Counted from the first letter of the stretch, positions 46,043-55,245 are shown. The stretch: DNA of 64,000 bases from Pirellula sp. (GCA_021300155.1 JAJTID010000051.1:1-64000), one strand, 5' to 3'. Numbers and translations: made by a program. The notes: generated by a model from the sequence alone, not told the origin.

Positions 46043-47458
46043 CTACTTCTTGTCTCGTTTGTCCATGACGATCAAAAGCTCGACAGTCTCATTTGCGAAA
46101 GTGGTATAACTCAATCGACCGTTTTTATCAGCGATGAAGTTGGGAGCCACAAAGTAGTCTGAATGACTAGCGGCAAGCCTCTGTTTTGAGTCACATGGAA
46201 TGTCTCGGAGAGTGACCATCCCTTTTTTGTCAGTTTTCTGGGAGTATCGAGATGAACTATCCTGCGATCTCCAATAGTCGCTTGGGAGAACTCCATTCAT
46301 AAAGGACTTAATCATCTCTGCCATATCCAGCTTACGATCGAGGTTCGTAGTCCCCACACCGATAATCTCTTTATTAGGCCAGGTCGAGATTACGACGCCT
46401 TCGATCGCGGTCCCTTCGGAATCGATCACTTCAACGGTAAGTTCACCGGTCTGCTCCATGGGAAACTCAACTTGCAACTCGACATCTTTCTGCGTGAGGT
46501 CAAACGTTCGTCCGTTGACGCACAAGTTTTTCTCGAAGTCTTCGATCACCCAGCCTCGACATAATGCAATCACTTGAACTTTCCCAGGTCCCGGGACAGA
46601 TAGGACTTCAAAAGAACCATCCTCCTTGATGGGACAATAAGTCTCCCAATAGGCCGAATCCTGCCCAGGCACTGTGCCCTCAAAAAGGACATTGATGGAA
46701 ACAAATCCATCGACAATTGGCCGTGGCACATTGTCGGGCAATTTGCCGAAGATCCGCTTGCCAGGGGCTAACACAACGTCTTTGAGTTCGACTGGTTTTG
46801 TTGGGTCTAAATCGGCGGAAATCAATTGGCTAAAGTAAGTGACATCACCGTGGCTAGGCGCAACGAATAGAAACGAAGACTCGCCAGAAGGTAGTGAATG
46901 GGATGAGGTCTTATTCGTATCAAAAACCCACTTCGGTCTCGAATTGCTAGTTAGAGTCAGTGGAAAGATCTTTTCGATCCTTTTTCCATCATTCCCAAGG
47001 GCTGAAACGCTTAGCGAAGCTCCTTTGGTGAGTGCGATCTTCTCTGGCCATTTGTTCAGTTTGAATTCCGGGTCCTTGCTCACAAACCTGGGGTGAGAGA
47101 TCTTTAGATGCAATGTCGTTGTCGTTCTCCATAGCTCGGGTGACCCGTAGCGAATCGGGTAGGACAGCTCGACTTTTCCCGTTTCATCTGATTTGACTTT
47201 CGACGCAGGCCCAGCGTTTTGGCTTGGCCAATCGTACCAGCTGCTTGGATCTTCAGCACAGCGGACACCAAAGATCTCGACCACTGCTCCTTCAATCGCG
47301 GTCCCATCATCGTCAACCAATAGGCACGATAAAGTTTCCAACTTAACTGGAAATGAGATTTTCGACTCATCGTCGTCGTCTCTCGCTATAGTGATGGTGT
47401 TCGCAAGCAAGGTTGCGACCAAGCAGATTAGGTAGCGGTTCAATAACAACACACGCAT
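46043..47458 (-). CDS. Exported protein with carboxypeptidase-regulatory-like repeats
   Basis: Protein of 471 residues from the ATG at 47458, which begins with a clear signal peptide (MRVLLLNRYLICLVATLLAN). The longer frame to 47530 has no support. The mature protein has at least two carboxypeptidase regulatory-like beta-sandwich units, recognisable by CLLVDDDGTAIEGAVVEIFG (early) and VEVIDSEGTAIEGVVISTWP (late), and a final MVTLRDIPCDSKQRLAAS stretch. Such domains mediate binding at the cell surface. No catalytic residues are seen. Confidence 0.75.
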   Translation of the reverse strand: MRVLLLNRYLICLVATLLANTITIARDDDDESKISFPVKLETLSCLLVDDDGTAIEGAVVEIFGVRCAEDPSSWYDWPSQNAGPASKVKSDETGKVELSYPIRYGSPELWRTTTTLHLKISHPRFVSKDPEFKLNKWPEKIALTKGASLSVSALGNDGKRIEKIFPLTLTSNSRPKWVFDTNKTSSHSLPSGESSFLFVAPSHGDVTYFSQLISADLDPTKPVELKDVVLAPGKRIFGKLPDNVPRPIVDGFVSINVLFEGTVPGQDSAYWETYCPIKEDGSFEVLSVPGPGKVQVIALCRGWVIEDFEKNLCVNGRTFDLTQKDVELQVEFPMEQTGELTVEVIDSEGTAIEGVVISTWPNKEIIGVGTTNLDRKLDMAEMIKSFMNGVLPSDYWRSQDSSSRYSQKTDKKGMVTLRDIPCDSKQRLAASHSDYFVAPNFIADKNGRLSYTTFANETVELLIVMDKRDKK

Positions 47459-48146
47459 CGCCGTACTCCGTCCCGAAGGGCTGAAAATCCTGATCAAGGT
47501 GACCACAATAAAGGTACTTAGCACAGCCATCGGGCGGTACCAACAAGCATAACGCAGTCCGCCTCAAGGCGGTTCAGCAAGCATATCGATTTCGAGACGC
47601 CAACTCCAAGTTGTCTCGATCGGGTTGCCTCCATTTCTGCTTCCCACCCGACGAAAACAGAAATAGAGCGGAATCATGGGTGCGCCCATGGTGGAGATCG
47701 GCGAGAGATATCGAAAACCGTGCTCTCTGCGGCGCGAAGGATTACGGGGCCCCAGAAAACGCCGGGATAAAACTGCGCAACAACTTGTAGTAACATCTTG
47801 GGGATACACCCATTATGAATAACGACAGCGGGCCATCTCTTCAAAAAAACGCCATTCTCGCCTAGTACCTCTTACGAGTATTTCAACAAAGCGCCTTAGA
47901 TAACAGCGTTAGAGAGCTCCGGAAGGGCGGCTTGGATACGGCGGCTCGCGCCGCAGCCTAAGATCTATCACTCCTCCGGAGTTAGGCGTCGCGCGTGGCC
48001 GTATTCTGAAAACAGGGACTACTCCACAACTCTGTGCGTTAGAAAGTCTGGGGTTCAGAGGAACCAATAGGTTCTGTGAAAAAGCTTGCGGTCGTGTAGC
48101 ATACGGAGAAGTCATTGTCATACAAAGAAACAACTCGAGTTGCATC
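47459..48146. other. Long intergenic region with palindromes
   Basis: About 690 bases with no supportable gene. It includes a short hairpin CCGCCT-CAA-GGCGG-type (47559-47572) just upstream of the beta-sandwich protein gene, a small palindrome at about 47679-47694, and the larger imperfect palindrome at 47937-48014. Minus-strand frames here have no recognisable protein sequence. Confidence 0.5.
47937..48014. repeat. Imperfect palindromic element
   Basis: A GC-rich left arm (TACGGCGGCTCGCGCC) and right arm (GCGCGTGGCCGTA) are partly complementary. CCTAA and TTAGG form an inner pair, and a central ACTCCTCCGGAGT-like segment contains the palindrome CTCCGGAG. This resembles dispersed intergenic elements; copy number elsewhere is unknown. 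Confidence 0.5.
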
Positions 48147-48602
48147 CTACTTCAGAAGTTCAACCGCTTGGGCGCGAATCGATTGGATGGTTTGCAAGGT
48201 GCGATTGCAGGCCTCGACTTCGTTGCGTTCCATTTGCTGACGCGCATCGGATTCGAGCAATCGCGCGGCCTTCAGAAGGTTCTCGACCGCATGCCAACGG
48301 TCGTTTGAGTGTAGTTTGGGTTCACTTTGCGAAGGCTGAGATTTCGGCTCACTCGGAGCCTGCAAAAAAGCCTTCTTCAGTTCTTGAAAGACAGGATCCT
48401 TCTCTAGTTGTGCCTGCGATGGCAATGACGATGGCACTTCCTCATTCTGCTCATTCTTTTTGAGCACCTGCTCGAGGCTAGGCGAAATTTGTGGTTGATA
48501 CGGAATCTCTTGAGCGATGAGTTGGTACACCAAAAGAGATCCAAACGTGCTCGCGGTTGAGCACAATACCAACAGTCCGATCGCTCTCTTTCGACTTCCC
48601 AT
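48147..48602 (-). CDS. Small exported or anchored helical protein
   Basis: Unrecognised protein of 151 residues from the MGSRKRAIG start (48602; 48608 is also possible). A basic N-terminus is followed by one hydrophobic helix (about 7-28), which acts as a signal or anchor. A Gln/Ser/Pro-rich linker follows, then a helical C-terminal part (about 95-151) with heptad-like LLKAARLLES and IQSIRAQAVELL. It may form a coiled coil outside the cytoplasm. It stands alone. Confidence 0.65.
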   Translation of the reverse strand: MGSRKRAIGLLVLCSTASTFGSLLVYQLIAQEIPYQPQISPSLEQVLKKNEQNEEVPSSLPSQAQLEKDPVFQELKKAFLQAPSEPKSQPSQSEPKLHSNDRWHAVENLLKAARLLESDARQQMERNEVEACNRTLQTIQSIRAQAVELLK

Positions 48603-48712
48603 TCGCAATCCCTTTCGTATTCGACTAGATGCCCATACTCCGTATGGAACGACAACCTCTATCCCTTACAATGTTCGACACCATTATACTTCTCGAGATA
48701 ACCTTTTGAAAC

Positions 48713-49236
48713 GAGCTTACGATATCCGCAGTCGCTTATCTATTGGATGAACAACTAGACGAAAGTCGCATTCGAGAAATTGCCGTTCCCATTAGGGAAC
48801 GGACGAGTCTCAAGCGAGAGATGCGATCTCGGCAGCTATCCCTGTTCTCATCGGTGAAATGGGGCGGTCTGCCGAGACGCCGGACGGAACAGCCCAAATG
48901 GCATCGCAAATGAATGCGCTCGGGAGCGACAACATTGGCGATTTATTAGGCGGGCTGCTGGCCAGTTCCAAGAACGGATCTCCGTGGAGCGATCCGTTTG
49001 GCAATCATCGCACCACTAGTACTCGGTGCGATGCGATCCAGAGCTAATGCCTCGACGAGATCCAGTGGTTTGTCAACAGGAGACCTGGCGATATGTTTCG
49101 ACGGGAACGAACGTCGGTCGAATCAAGAGCTGGCGGAAGCATTATCGGAAAACTCTTGGATCAAGATGGCGATGGCGACTTTGACCTGTCTGATATGCTC
49201 AAACTGGGGATGCGGATTTTAAGCGGGCGCGGATAA
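48713..49236 (+). pseudogene. Frameshifted DUF937-family gene
   Basis: Pieces of one DUF937-type protein lie in order but in different frames. First comes AYLLDEQLDESRIREIA (48734-48784). Then, after a shift near 48800, GTDESQARDAISAAIPVLIG followed by SDNIGDLLGGLLASS (about 48805-48990). Another frame gives IIAPLVLGAMRS and GLSTGDLA (about 49000-49095), and a last one GKLLDQDGDGDFDLSDML to a TAA at 49236. No start codon is found. At least three frameshifts are needed, so the gene is dead unless the assembly is wrong here. Confidence 0.8.
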
Positions 49237-49438
49237 GCTCTAGCTACAGAGACTCTGAGCAAAGGTTGCATTTTGCGGCCTAGGAAAGAGGTGGTAGTGT
49301 CGTGAGTTTCTAGAATGTTTCAAACTCATGAATGCCGAAACTACAAGAGTTGTTCGGTTGATGGAGTCGGCCGATACCGCCTTAAAATGACGCGATTGTA
49401 GTCCAAGGATGGCTTCCCCTATTTGAAAGGTCCATCCT

Positions 49439-49780
49439 ATGCGACTGTTTGCAATAACATTTCTCATCACCGCGCTGTTCACATCTCTCAGCGCGGTCGC
49501 GCAAGAAAGAGAACCACTCACAGGCGGTTCTCCCTCCGATCGAACCATGACACCTGGTTGGGCTCGGTTTGAACCAACTCCTGCCCAAATCTACTGGACG
49601 GCCAAGGCTCGTGAAAAAGCACAGTATCGTGAATCGATCAAGCGATACTACGACATGATGGGCTTCGACTACGCACGTCCAAACTTGAACTCAAGTCTTT
49701 CGATGATCGTCCCGGTTCAACGAACACACCGATGGGTTGTCTCACCTGCATTCGTTAACTATACGCCCTTCGCGTACTGA
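49439..49780 (+). CDS. Small secreted protein, unknown
   Basis: Protein of 113 residues with a textbook signal peptide (MRLFAITFLITALFTSLSAV, cleavage after AQ near 22). The mature part is about 90 residues, rich in Arg, Tyr and Pro (KRYYDMMGFDYARPNLNSS), with no Cys and no known motif. It is followed by a strong hairpin at 49831-49896. Probably a lineage-specific small exported protein. The composition and signal peptide make it more likely real than chance. Confidence 0.65.
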   Translation: MRLFAITFLITALFTSLSAVAQEREPLTGGSPSDRTMTPGWARFEPTPAQIYWTAKAREKAQYRESIKRYYDMMGFDYARPNLNSSLSMIVPVQRTHRWVVSPAFVNYTPFAY

Positions 49781-49830
49781 TAACACAACAAGTTGTAATC
49801 CTCTTGGCGCGAGACTGCTGATTTAGTGAG

Positions 49831-49896
49831 CCGTTGGGCGCTAGCCCCGGTTGCCGTCTTTGGCGAAGCCACTAAACCGGGGCTAGCGCCCGACGG
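49831..49896. repeat. 22-bp inverted repeat, REP-like or terminator
   Basis: Arms 49831-49852 and 49875-49896 are complementary with one G-T wobble (CCGTTGGGCGCTAGCCCCGGTT and its complement), around a 22-base loop. There is no U-tract. It sits between a small secreted protein gene and the fusA terminator. The GC-rich GGCGCTAGCCCCGG core looks like a dispersed element, and could also stop transcription of 49439-49780. Confidence 0.7.
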
Positions 49897-50010
49897 TTTA
49901 CCATGAACCAACCAGGGCGAAGTGTCAGTTGTAATTGCGTAAGTCAGTTCTCGCTCCCCAGCCTTTGTCCGACCTTCCCGGAGGGAGTCTATGCAAGGAC
50001 GAGGGTGTCT

Positions 50011-50053
50011 CGACAAAAACAAAAAGAGCCGGAGATAAACTTCGACTCTTTTT
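50011..50053 (-). terminator. Intrinsic terminator of fusA
   Basis: On the minus strand, just after the fusA stop, an 11-bp stem (50043-50053 with 50021-50031, one wobble, 11-base loop) ends in CTCTTTTTGTTTTTG, a strong U-rich tail (50011-50025). Confidence 0.8.
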
Positions 50054-50086
50054 CATTCGTAGGAATCGAACTGTAAATAAGATCAA

Positions 50087-52174
50087 CTACGCTCGTGCCG
50101 CAAGTTGCTTCTTACGTTCGCTGATGATGTCATCTTGCAAGTTTCGAGGAACAACCGAGTACTTGGCTAGTTCCATTGAAAACGTACCTTGTCCTTTGGT
50201 CATACTTCGAAGATCGGTTGCATAACCGAATGTATTCGACAATGGAACTTCTGCAGTGATATAGGAGACTCGATCTCGCGTATCGGTTTGAGTTACCAAT
50301 CCACGTCGAGAAATAATATCACCTACCACGGAACCTTGGTCGTTCTCTGGGCACTCGACATCGCATCGCATGATTGGCTCAAGCAATACTGGAGACGCTG
50401 CTCGCATCGTCTCGCGGAAGCAATCACATGCTGCGATGTAGAAGGAGCGTTCGCTAGAGTCTACATCGTGGTAGCTGCCGTCCTTCAAGTCGATCTTCAC
50501 ACCCACTACAGGGAAGTCTGCCAAAGGCCCCTTGACCATTGAGTCTCGGAATCCCTTTTCCACAGGAGCGATAAACTGCTTTGGAATACGACCACCAGTG
50601 ACGTGATCTTCGAAAACGAAAGTTGTTTCCCCTTCAGGATCGATTGGTGTCAAGCTGCCAACGATGTGGGCAAACTGACCAGATCCACCGGTTTGCTTCT
50701 TGTGTTTGTAGTTGAATTCTTGGGCTGCGCCTGGTGATTCGCGATAGCTAACTTTCGGTGCACCCACTTGAACTTCGACCTTGTACTCGCGTCGCATGCG
50801 CTCGACGTAGATGTCTAGGTGCAATTCACCCATTCCGCAGATGATCGTTTCGCTTGTTTCTTCATCGTTGTAGATTTGGAACGTCGGATCTTCTTTACGG
50901 AATCGATTCAATGCTTTGGACATCTTGTCAGCGTCAGCGCGGCTTGCAGGTGTTACCGCCACCTTGATCACAGGTTGCGGAACGAACATGGTTTCCAAGG
51001 TGCAATAGTCACGATCGTTCGAGTAGGTTTCACCACTCGCACAGTCGATGCCCATGATCGCAACGATGTCACCAGCCGATGCAGTATCGACTTCTTCACG
51101 TTTGTCAGCATGCATTCGAACGATTCGGCTGAATCGTTCTTTCTTTCCGGTACGTTGATTGATGTACATTTCCCCTTTGCTGATCTTCCCTTGGTAGATT
51201 CGCATAAAGGTTAGCTGACCGAACGGATCTTCTACGATCTTGAACGCCATGCCGACGAACGGGAGATTTGGGTCAGGCTTCAATTCAAGCTTGATCGATT
51301 CATCCCCAACTTTGCGAGCCTTGATTTCTCGTTCTAGCGGGCTAGGGAGATATCGAAGCACAGCGTCCAAGAGAAGTTGTACACCTTTGTTTTTGTACGC
51401 ACTGCCGCAGAAGACCGGGGTGATCCGGAGTTGTTGTGTCGCACTCTTGCAAACACTGTAAACCAAATCATCAGGAACAGGTTCTTCGCTCAACAATAGT
51501 TCCATCATCTCGTCGCTGTACATCGAGAGCGACTCCAACATCTTTTGTCGCATCTCGGCTGCTTTGGCAACATAGTCGGCTGGAATCGCTTCTTCACGGA
51601 CGTTTTCGCCATCTTTGCCATCAAAGAAGTAGGCCTTTAGTCCAACAAGATCGATAACACCTTCGAATGTTTCGCCTGCACCGATCGGGATCTGCATCAT
51701 GATGGCGTCTGCATTTAGTTTATCGCGAACCATTTGCGCGACTCGGTATGCATCCGCACCGGTTCGGTCCATTTTGTTGACGAACGCCAATCGAGGAACG
51801 CCGTATCGTCTCATTTGACGATCGACAGTTAACGACTGGCTTTGCACGCCACCGACGGAGCAGAGAACTAGAACGGCACCGTCCAACACGCGAAGCGAAC
51901 GTTCGACTTCGATCGTGAAGTCCACGTGGCCCGGGGTGTCGATCAAGTTGATAATGTTGTCTTTCCACGAGAGTTGGGTCGCGGCGCTGGTGATCGTGAT
52001 CCCTCGCTCTTTTTCTAGCTCCATATAATCCATGGTCGCACCGTCGCCGTCTCCCTTGACCTCTTCGATCTTGTGGATTCGACCTGCGTAGAAGAGAACT
52101 CGCTCGCTGAGGGTGGTTTTTCCAGAGTCAATGTGTGCACTGATACCGATGTTACGTAAATTTCTAAGGTCCAT
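50087..52174 (-). CDS. fusA: Elongation factor G, spdEFG1 type
   Basis: Translocation GTPase of 695 residues, complete. The G domain has AHIDSGKTTL (P-loop; Ser where standard EF-G has Ala), the RGITITSAAT switch region, DTPGHVDF and NKMD. Domains II-V follow, with domain IV (GGSGQFAHI) and the C-terminal GYATDLRSMTKGQGTFSME. The IDSGKT variant and overall similarity to mitochondrial EF-G1 fit the spdEFG1 group known from spirochaetes and planctomycetes. It is not in a ribosomal protein operon here; upstream is a hypothetical gene and it ends in its own terminator. Confidence 0.96.
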   Translation of the reverse strand: MDLRNLRNIGISAHIDSGKTTLSERVLFYAGRIHKIEEVKGDGDGATMDYMELEKERGITITSAATQLSWKDNIINLIDTPGHVDFTIEVERSLRVLDGAVLVLCSVGGVQSQSLTVDRQMRRYGVPRLAFVNKMDRTGADAYRVAQMVRDKLNADAIMMQIPIGAGETFEGVIDLVGLKAYFFDGKDGENVREEAIPADYVAKAAEMRQKMLESLSMYSDEMMELLLSEEPVPDDLVYSVCKSATQQLRITPVFCGSAYKNKGVQLLLDAVLRYLPSPLEREIKARKVGDESIKLELKPDPNLPFVGMAFKIVEDPFGQLTFMRIYQGKISKGEMYINQRTGKKERFSRIVRMHADKREEVDTASAGDIVAIMGIDCASGETYSNDRDYCTLETMFVPQPVIKVAVTPASRADADKMSKALNRFRKEDPTFQIYNDEETSETIICGMGELHLDIYVERMRREYKVEVQVGAPKVSYRESPGAAQEFNYKHKKQTGGSGQFAHIVGSLTPIDPEGETTFVFEDHVTGGRIPKQFIAPVEKGFRDSMVKGPLADFPVVGVKIDLKDGSYHDVDSSERSFYIAACDCFRETMRAASPVLLEPIMRCDVECPENDQGSVVGDIISRRGLVTQTDTRDRVSYITAEVPLSNTFGYATDLRSMTKGQGTFSMELAKYSVVPRNLQDDIISERKKQLAARA

Positions 52175-52443
52175 ACTTCACTCAGCGTTGTGTGCTCGGA
52201 ACAACCCAAAAGCACAGCAAAGGAAAACAATTAGCCCGCTCACGGCTCAAACCCCGACAATGGAGCTCGCGTGTACGACGCTTTTACCAGTAAATATCCT
52301 GGAAATTTTACAAAATTATCGCTTTTGCGAAAGGCCAAAAGTCTAGCGACGACCTAGAGATTCCCCTGCAAAATCGCATATCGGAGCTGGCGAGGGCAAG
52401 GAAAAAGCCGCAAAGACCAACCCACAGAGAACTGCCCCCAGCC
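52175..52443. other. Upstream region of fusA
   Basis: About 270 bases between fusA and the stop of the small gene behind it. It should include the fusA promoter; I see no clear SD before the ATG (GAGTGAAGT only) and no strong hairpin. Confidence 0.5.
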
Positions 52444-52737
52444 TTACGAACCGTCTGCCGGGAGATGAAACCGAGGCTTGGGGGCGGGAACAGCGAAGCT
52501 ATGAGAGCTGGCGGGATGGTTTCCCTTCACGTGCACCTGGTTCATCTTCGACGCGGGCATCAACTCGCGAATGCGTTGACTCAAGATCGCAGCGTCATAC
52601 CAAGTGAAACCAAGGTCCGGATCGGCAGCGTAACGACCGAGCGTACGAAGTGTCTCGGTTCGATTCGCTTCATCAAACAAAAAAATATATTGCTCTTCGC
52701 CGCGTACTAACGCAACGACGTTGACTTCGCCGCTCAT
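52444..52737 (-). CDS. Small conserved-looking cytoplasmic protein
   Basis: Protein of 97 residues from the ATG at 52737, which is preceded by a GGAGG 8 bases upstream (52746-52750). This decides the start: the frame runs on to 52920 but would then overlap the lipoprotein gene by 100 bases. The core (about 3-65) reads MSGEVNVVALVRGEEQYIFL then FDEANRTETLRTLGRYA, with predicted beta-alpha character; the tail is Pro/His-rich. Unrecognised. The lipoprotein gene ends 83 bases upstream on the same strand. Confidence 0.72.
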   Translation of the reverse strand: MSGEVNVVALVRGEEQYIFLFDEANRTETLRTLGRYAADPDLGFTWYDAAILSQRIRELMPASKMNQVHVKGNHPASSHSFAVPAPKPRFHLPADGS

Positions 52738-52745
52738 CGAGCGAA

Positions 52746-52750
52746 CCTCC
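52746..52750 (-). promoter_or_regulatory. Strong Shine-Dalgarno site
   Basis: GGAGG on the minus strand, 8 bases before the ATG at 52737. It is unusually good for this window and fixes the start of the 97-residue protein. Confidence 0.7.
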
Positions 52751-52820
52751 GTGCCTTGGTTCCGATCGCTGGTCGCTCTTCGAAGTTCGAAGTCAACCGT
52801 GCCGCTGTGCCTTGTTGCGG

Positions 52821-54296
52821 CTAGCGTTCGTATCGGCCAATAGGCCATCGGAGATTCATTCGACTTTCTAACTGTCCTCCACGCGAACTGAGCGTTTCGA
52901 CGATGTGACGATGGCAGCAAAATCTTATAAAGTCTTCGCTGCGTTGGAGATACGATTGCCAGCCTCCGAAACGCGCGTCGTCACGAAAGTAATAGTACTC
53001 CTGAAGTGATTGCGTGAAATCTTCGTCATTACCGTTATAGGCCTTCATATGTGAAATCACCGGCTCATGCTGTGCTTGCATTGTCGGTCTTTGAACTCCC
53101 GGTCGAGGCGGAATAAACCCACTCGGATCGGGCCAGTCCGGCGGAAGATTGCTAGCCACACTCGCCGTCAATTCAACAACCTCTTCACCCTCCGCTTGTT
53201 CTATCGATAAGGACTCGCCTATGGTTTCGGGCGACTGTGTAAAGCTACCATCTTGGTTCAATACAATAGGTGATTGATTCTGAAGAGAAGTCACCTTGGG
53301 GGGAATCCGCTCCGGTTCTTCCATTTCGACTCCCACCATTTCCTTACCATTGGCTGTTGGAATCGACTCCTCTTCGCTATTTTCTTCGATATTTGGACTT
53401 TCCATCGACTCTTGCCAAGAAGCGGGTATGACGCTCTCGCTTGGCATTATGGGCAATTGAATGCGAGCGAACGCAACTCGGCTTTTGCTTTGCAAAGCAA
53501 CCGTGTCAGATGGGGGCGTCGGTTGCGAATCATAGGGCTCTACCCGTTGTTGTACTTCTCGGCGAATGGGTGGTTCAGTCGAAGGGGCAGTTGATGGATT
53601 CGACGGTGTGGCTTTGACGTCGACTGGACCTGGCGCTGCAGTCGTTTCCTGATCGCTCTGCTCATCCTCAAGCGGAGTTTGTGTCGCGATTTGTTCTCGA
53701 GCTAACGCACGCTCCGATTCAAGACGAATCCAACTTGGGATCTTCTTCTCGGCTTTCGTTCCCCAAGGCAGTCCATAACCGACCGGAATCGGATGCAAGC
53801 CTGGATTGGCAGCATACCAGTTCACCTTCAATGTCATTCGGGGAGGATAGTATTGATCATAATCCGTAATCGCACCCTGAAGCACCGCATCGACGCCGAG
53901 ATGTTTTGCAAACTGCTGAAAGTCCTCAGCAGTCCCTATTGGGCGACGAAGCACTTGCGATTCGAAGAATGCTAGCTGGTTCTCAACCACTCCGAATGGT
54001 ACAACCTCAAAACCCGGTACCGATTGCAACTCGTTGTAATAAGCCATCGAGACGCGGCCACCGCTCAGCGTAGGCTCTTGACTCTGATTGCGAAAGGGCA
54101 TGACCGCCACCCGCGAGAGCTGCGGAAACGGATTATGGAACTGGGGCTTTGTCCGAATATCTGGGACAAGATTGCAGCCCGAAAAAACAGTCGTTAGCAA
54201 GCAAAACCAGAGAAGGGATTTTACTGCGGACCAGCTTCCAACCCGCGAGCACGAATAGACAGCTCTTTTGCTTGGACTCGATTGCTGGAGTTGCAT
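52821..54296 (-). CDS. Outer-surface lipoprotein with TolB-like N-domain
   Basis: Protein of 491 residues. A long basic N-terminus and hydrophobic stretch (about 24-40) end in a lipobox-like VFSGC, with Cys41 as the likely lipidated residue. The next 150 residues resemble the TolB-N/GNA1162-type family (VAVMPFRNQSQEP, VLQGAITDYDQYYPPRMTL), which occurs in lipoproteins of envelope machines. The middle (about 200-400) is low-complexity, rich in Pro/Ser/Glu. The C-terminus is short and Arg-rich. Function unknown; probably attached to the outer membrane. Confidence 0.72.
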   Translation of the reverse strand: MQLQQSSPSKRAVYSCSRVGSWSAVKSLLWFCLLTTVFSGCNLVPDIRTKPQFHNPFPQLSRVAVMPFRNQSQEPTLSGGRVSMAYYNELQSVPGFEVVPFGVVENQLAFFESQVLRRPIGTAEDFQQFAKHLGVDAVLQGAITDYDQYYPPRMTLKVNWYAANPGLHPIPVGYGLPWGTKAEKKIPSWIRLESERALAREQIATQTPLEDEQSDQETTAAPGPVDVKATPSNPSTAPSTEPPIRREVQQRVEPYDSQPTPPSDTVALQSKSRVAFARIQLPIMPSESVIPASWQESMESPNIEENSEEESIPTANGKEMVGVEMEEPERIPPKVTSLQNQSPIVLNQDGSFTQSPETIGESLSIEQAEGEEVVELTASVASNLPPDWPDPSGFIPPRPGVQRPTMQAQHEPVISHMKAYNGNDEDFTQSLQEYYYFRDDARFGGWQSYLQRSEDFIRFCCHRHIVETLSSRGGQLESRMNLRWPIGRYER

Positions 54297-54629
54297 GGAA
54301 CGAAGGGGACTGTTTGATGATGGAAGCTACCCAGCATTCGGTACAGCAAAGGCACGAAGCTGCTTTGATCCGAATGTTGCGTATCTCTTTCCCCCTAGGC
54401 ACATCACGATTTATCGGATTCTTCGTTAGGTCGAATTGAGTTTATGATCCCGTTTCCGCAAATTTTGTAAGGAATTGTCTACCTATCCGGAATTAGTTAA
54501 CAAACCCCATCCAAATTGCCGAGTCAAACGATGTGACACCGTGTTCTTCGACGCGGACATAGACTTCCGATGGTTTCCACTCATTCTCATAAACAGTTAT
54601 GGGCGTCAATCCTTTGAACGAGACCGCGA
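54297..54629. other. Divergent intergenic region
   Basis: About 330 bases between the divergent lipoprotein gene and the small gene at 54630. Likely holds both promoters. I see no ORF or strong repeat. Confidence 0.5.
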
Positions 54630-55121
54630 ATGAATCTTCCTTTCTCATGGTTGGGCGCAGGGATAGCAGCAAGTCCCATAGCTTTTCAAACAATCGGACA
54701 AGCCACCAAGGCGACGAGCCAGCTCTTTGGCGATCTTCTTTCGTCAAAAGAGACCTCAAAAACCAATGGCCACTCGGAACGAACGGCAAGCAGCAACCCG
54801 AAGATTCCAAATAGCAGCACTCGCAGGTCTTCGCTCTTCGAAATCCGTGACTCCATCGCGAGCTGGATTGAGAACGCTAGTAAACAACTGGGCTTAAATC
54901 ACCGTGCAAGCGAATTCACGTTGGAAGTGAATGAGGGCTCCATCGCCATTGACGGGCCAGAACCAGTTCGTTCTCAACTCTCGCAGCATCTTCATGATTC
55001 GCCAGATATCGTCACCTCGATTGTCGATTCGGTGAAACAAACCGAGTCACCTCTGCGTTGGTTGCCTGGCACGCAAGATGTCGCGCCGAGAGGAACACCG
55101 TTCCGGATGAAGCTCGGTTAG
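54630..55121 (+). CDS. Hypothetical protein with signal-like N-terminus
   Basis: Unrecognised protein of 163 residues. A moderately hydrophobic N-terminus (WLGAGIAASPIAFQTIGQA) is followed by a Ser/Thr/Asn-rich linker (about 38-68) and a more ordered C-terminal domain (about 70-160), helical then beta (SEFTLEVNEGSIAIDG). It is flanked by non-coding sequence and a palindromic repeat, and no overlapping frame is better. Function cannot be inferred. Confidence 0.6.
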   Translation: MNLPFSWLGAGIAASPIAFQTIGQATKATSQLFGDLLSSKETSKTNGHSERTASSNPKIPNSSTRRSSLFEIRDSIASWIENASKQLGLNHRASEFTLEVNEGSIAIDGPEPVRSQLSQHLHDSPDIVTSIVDSVKQTESPLRWLPGTQDVAPRGTPFRMKLG

Positions 55122-55153
55122 TCGATAAGAAATCACGGCACGCTGCTCTAATC

Positions 55154-55208
55154 CCAACCCGATGCGTGCGCGAGGGATTCTGTGTCCCTAGCTCACACAG
55201 CAGGTTGG
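55154..55208. repeat. Imperfect 24-bp inverted repeat, REP-like
   Basis: Arms 55154-55177 and 55185-55208 match in inverted orientation at 18 of 24 positions, with a 7-base loop. The left arm (CCAACCCGATGCG..CGAGGGA) is clearly related to the palindrome at 29153-29235. It lies between two convergent genes (hypothetical and cysNC). Confidence 0.65.
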
Positions 55209-55245
55209 CAACCATTTGATCTGCGGAGCGATCAACGACTTTGGG

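Noticed and set aside
47564-47809. Minus-strand frame of 81 codons in the long gap
   Set aside because: Composition is not protein-like, no start signal or domain.
48086-48463. Plus-strand frame of 125 codons
   Set aside because: Shadow of the exported helical protein on the minus strand.
52738-52920. 61-residue extension of the small gene behind fusA
   Set aside because: Overlaps the lipoprotein gene and lacks an SD; the strong SD supports 52737.
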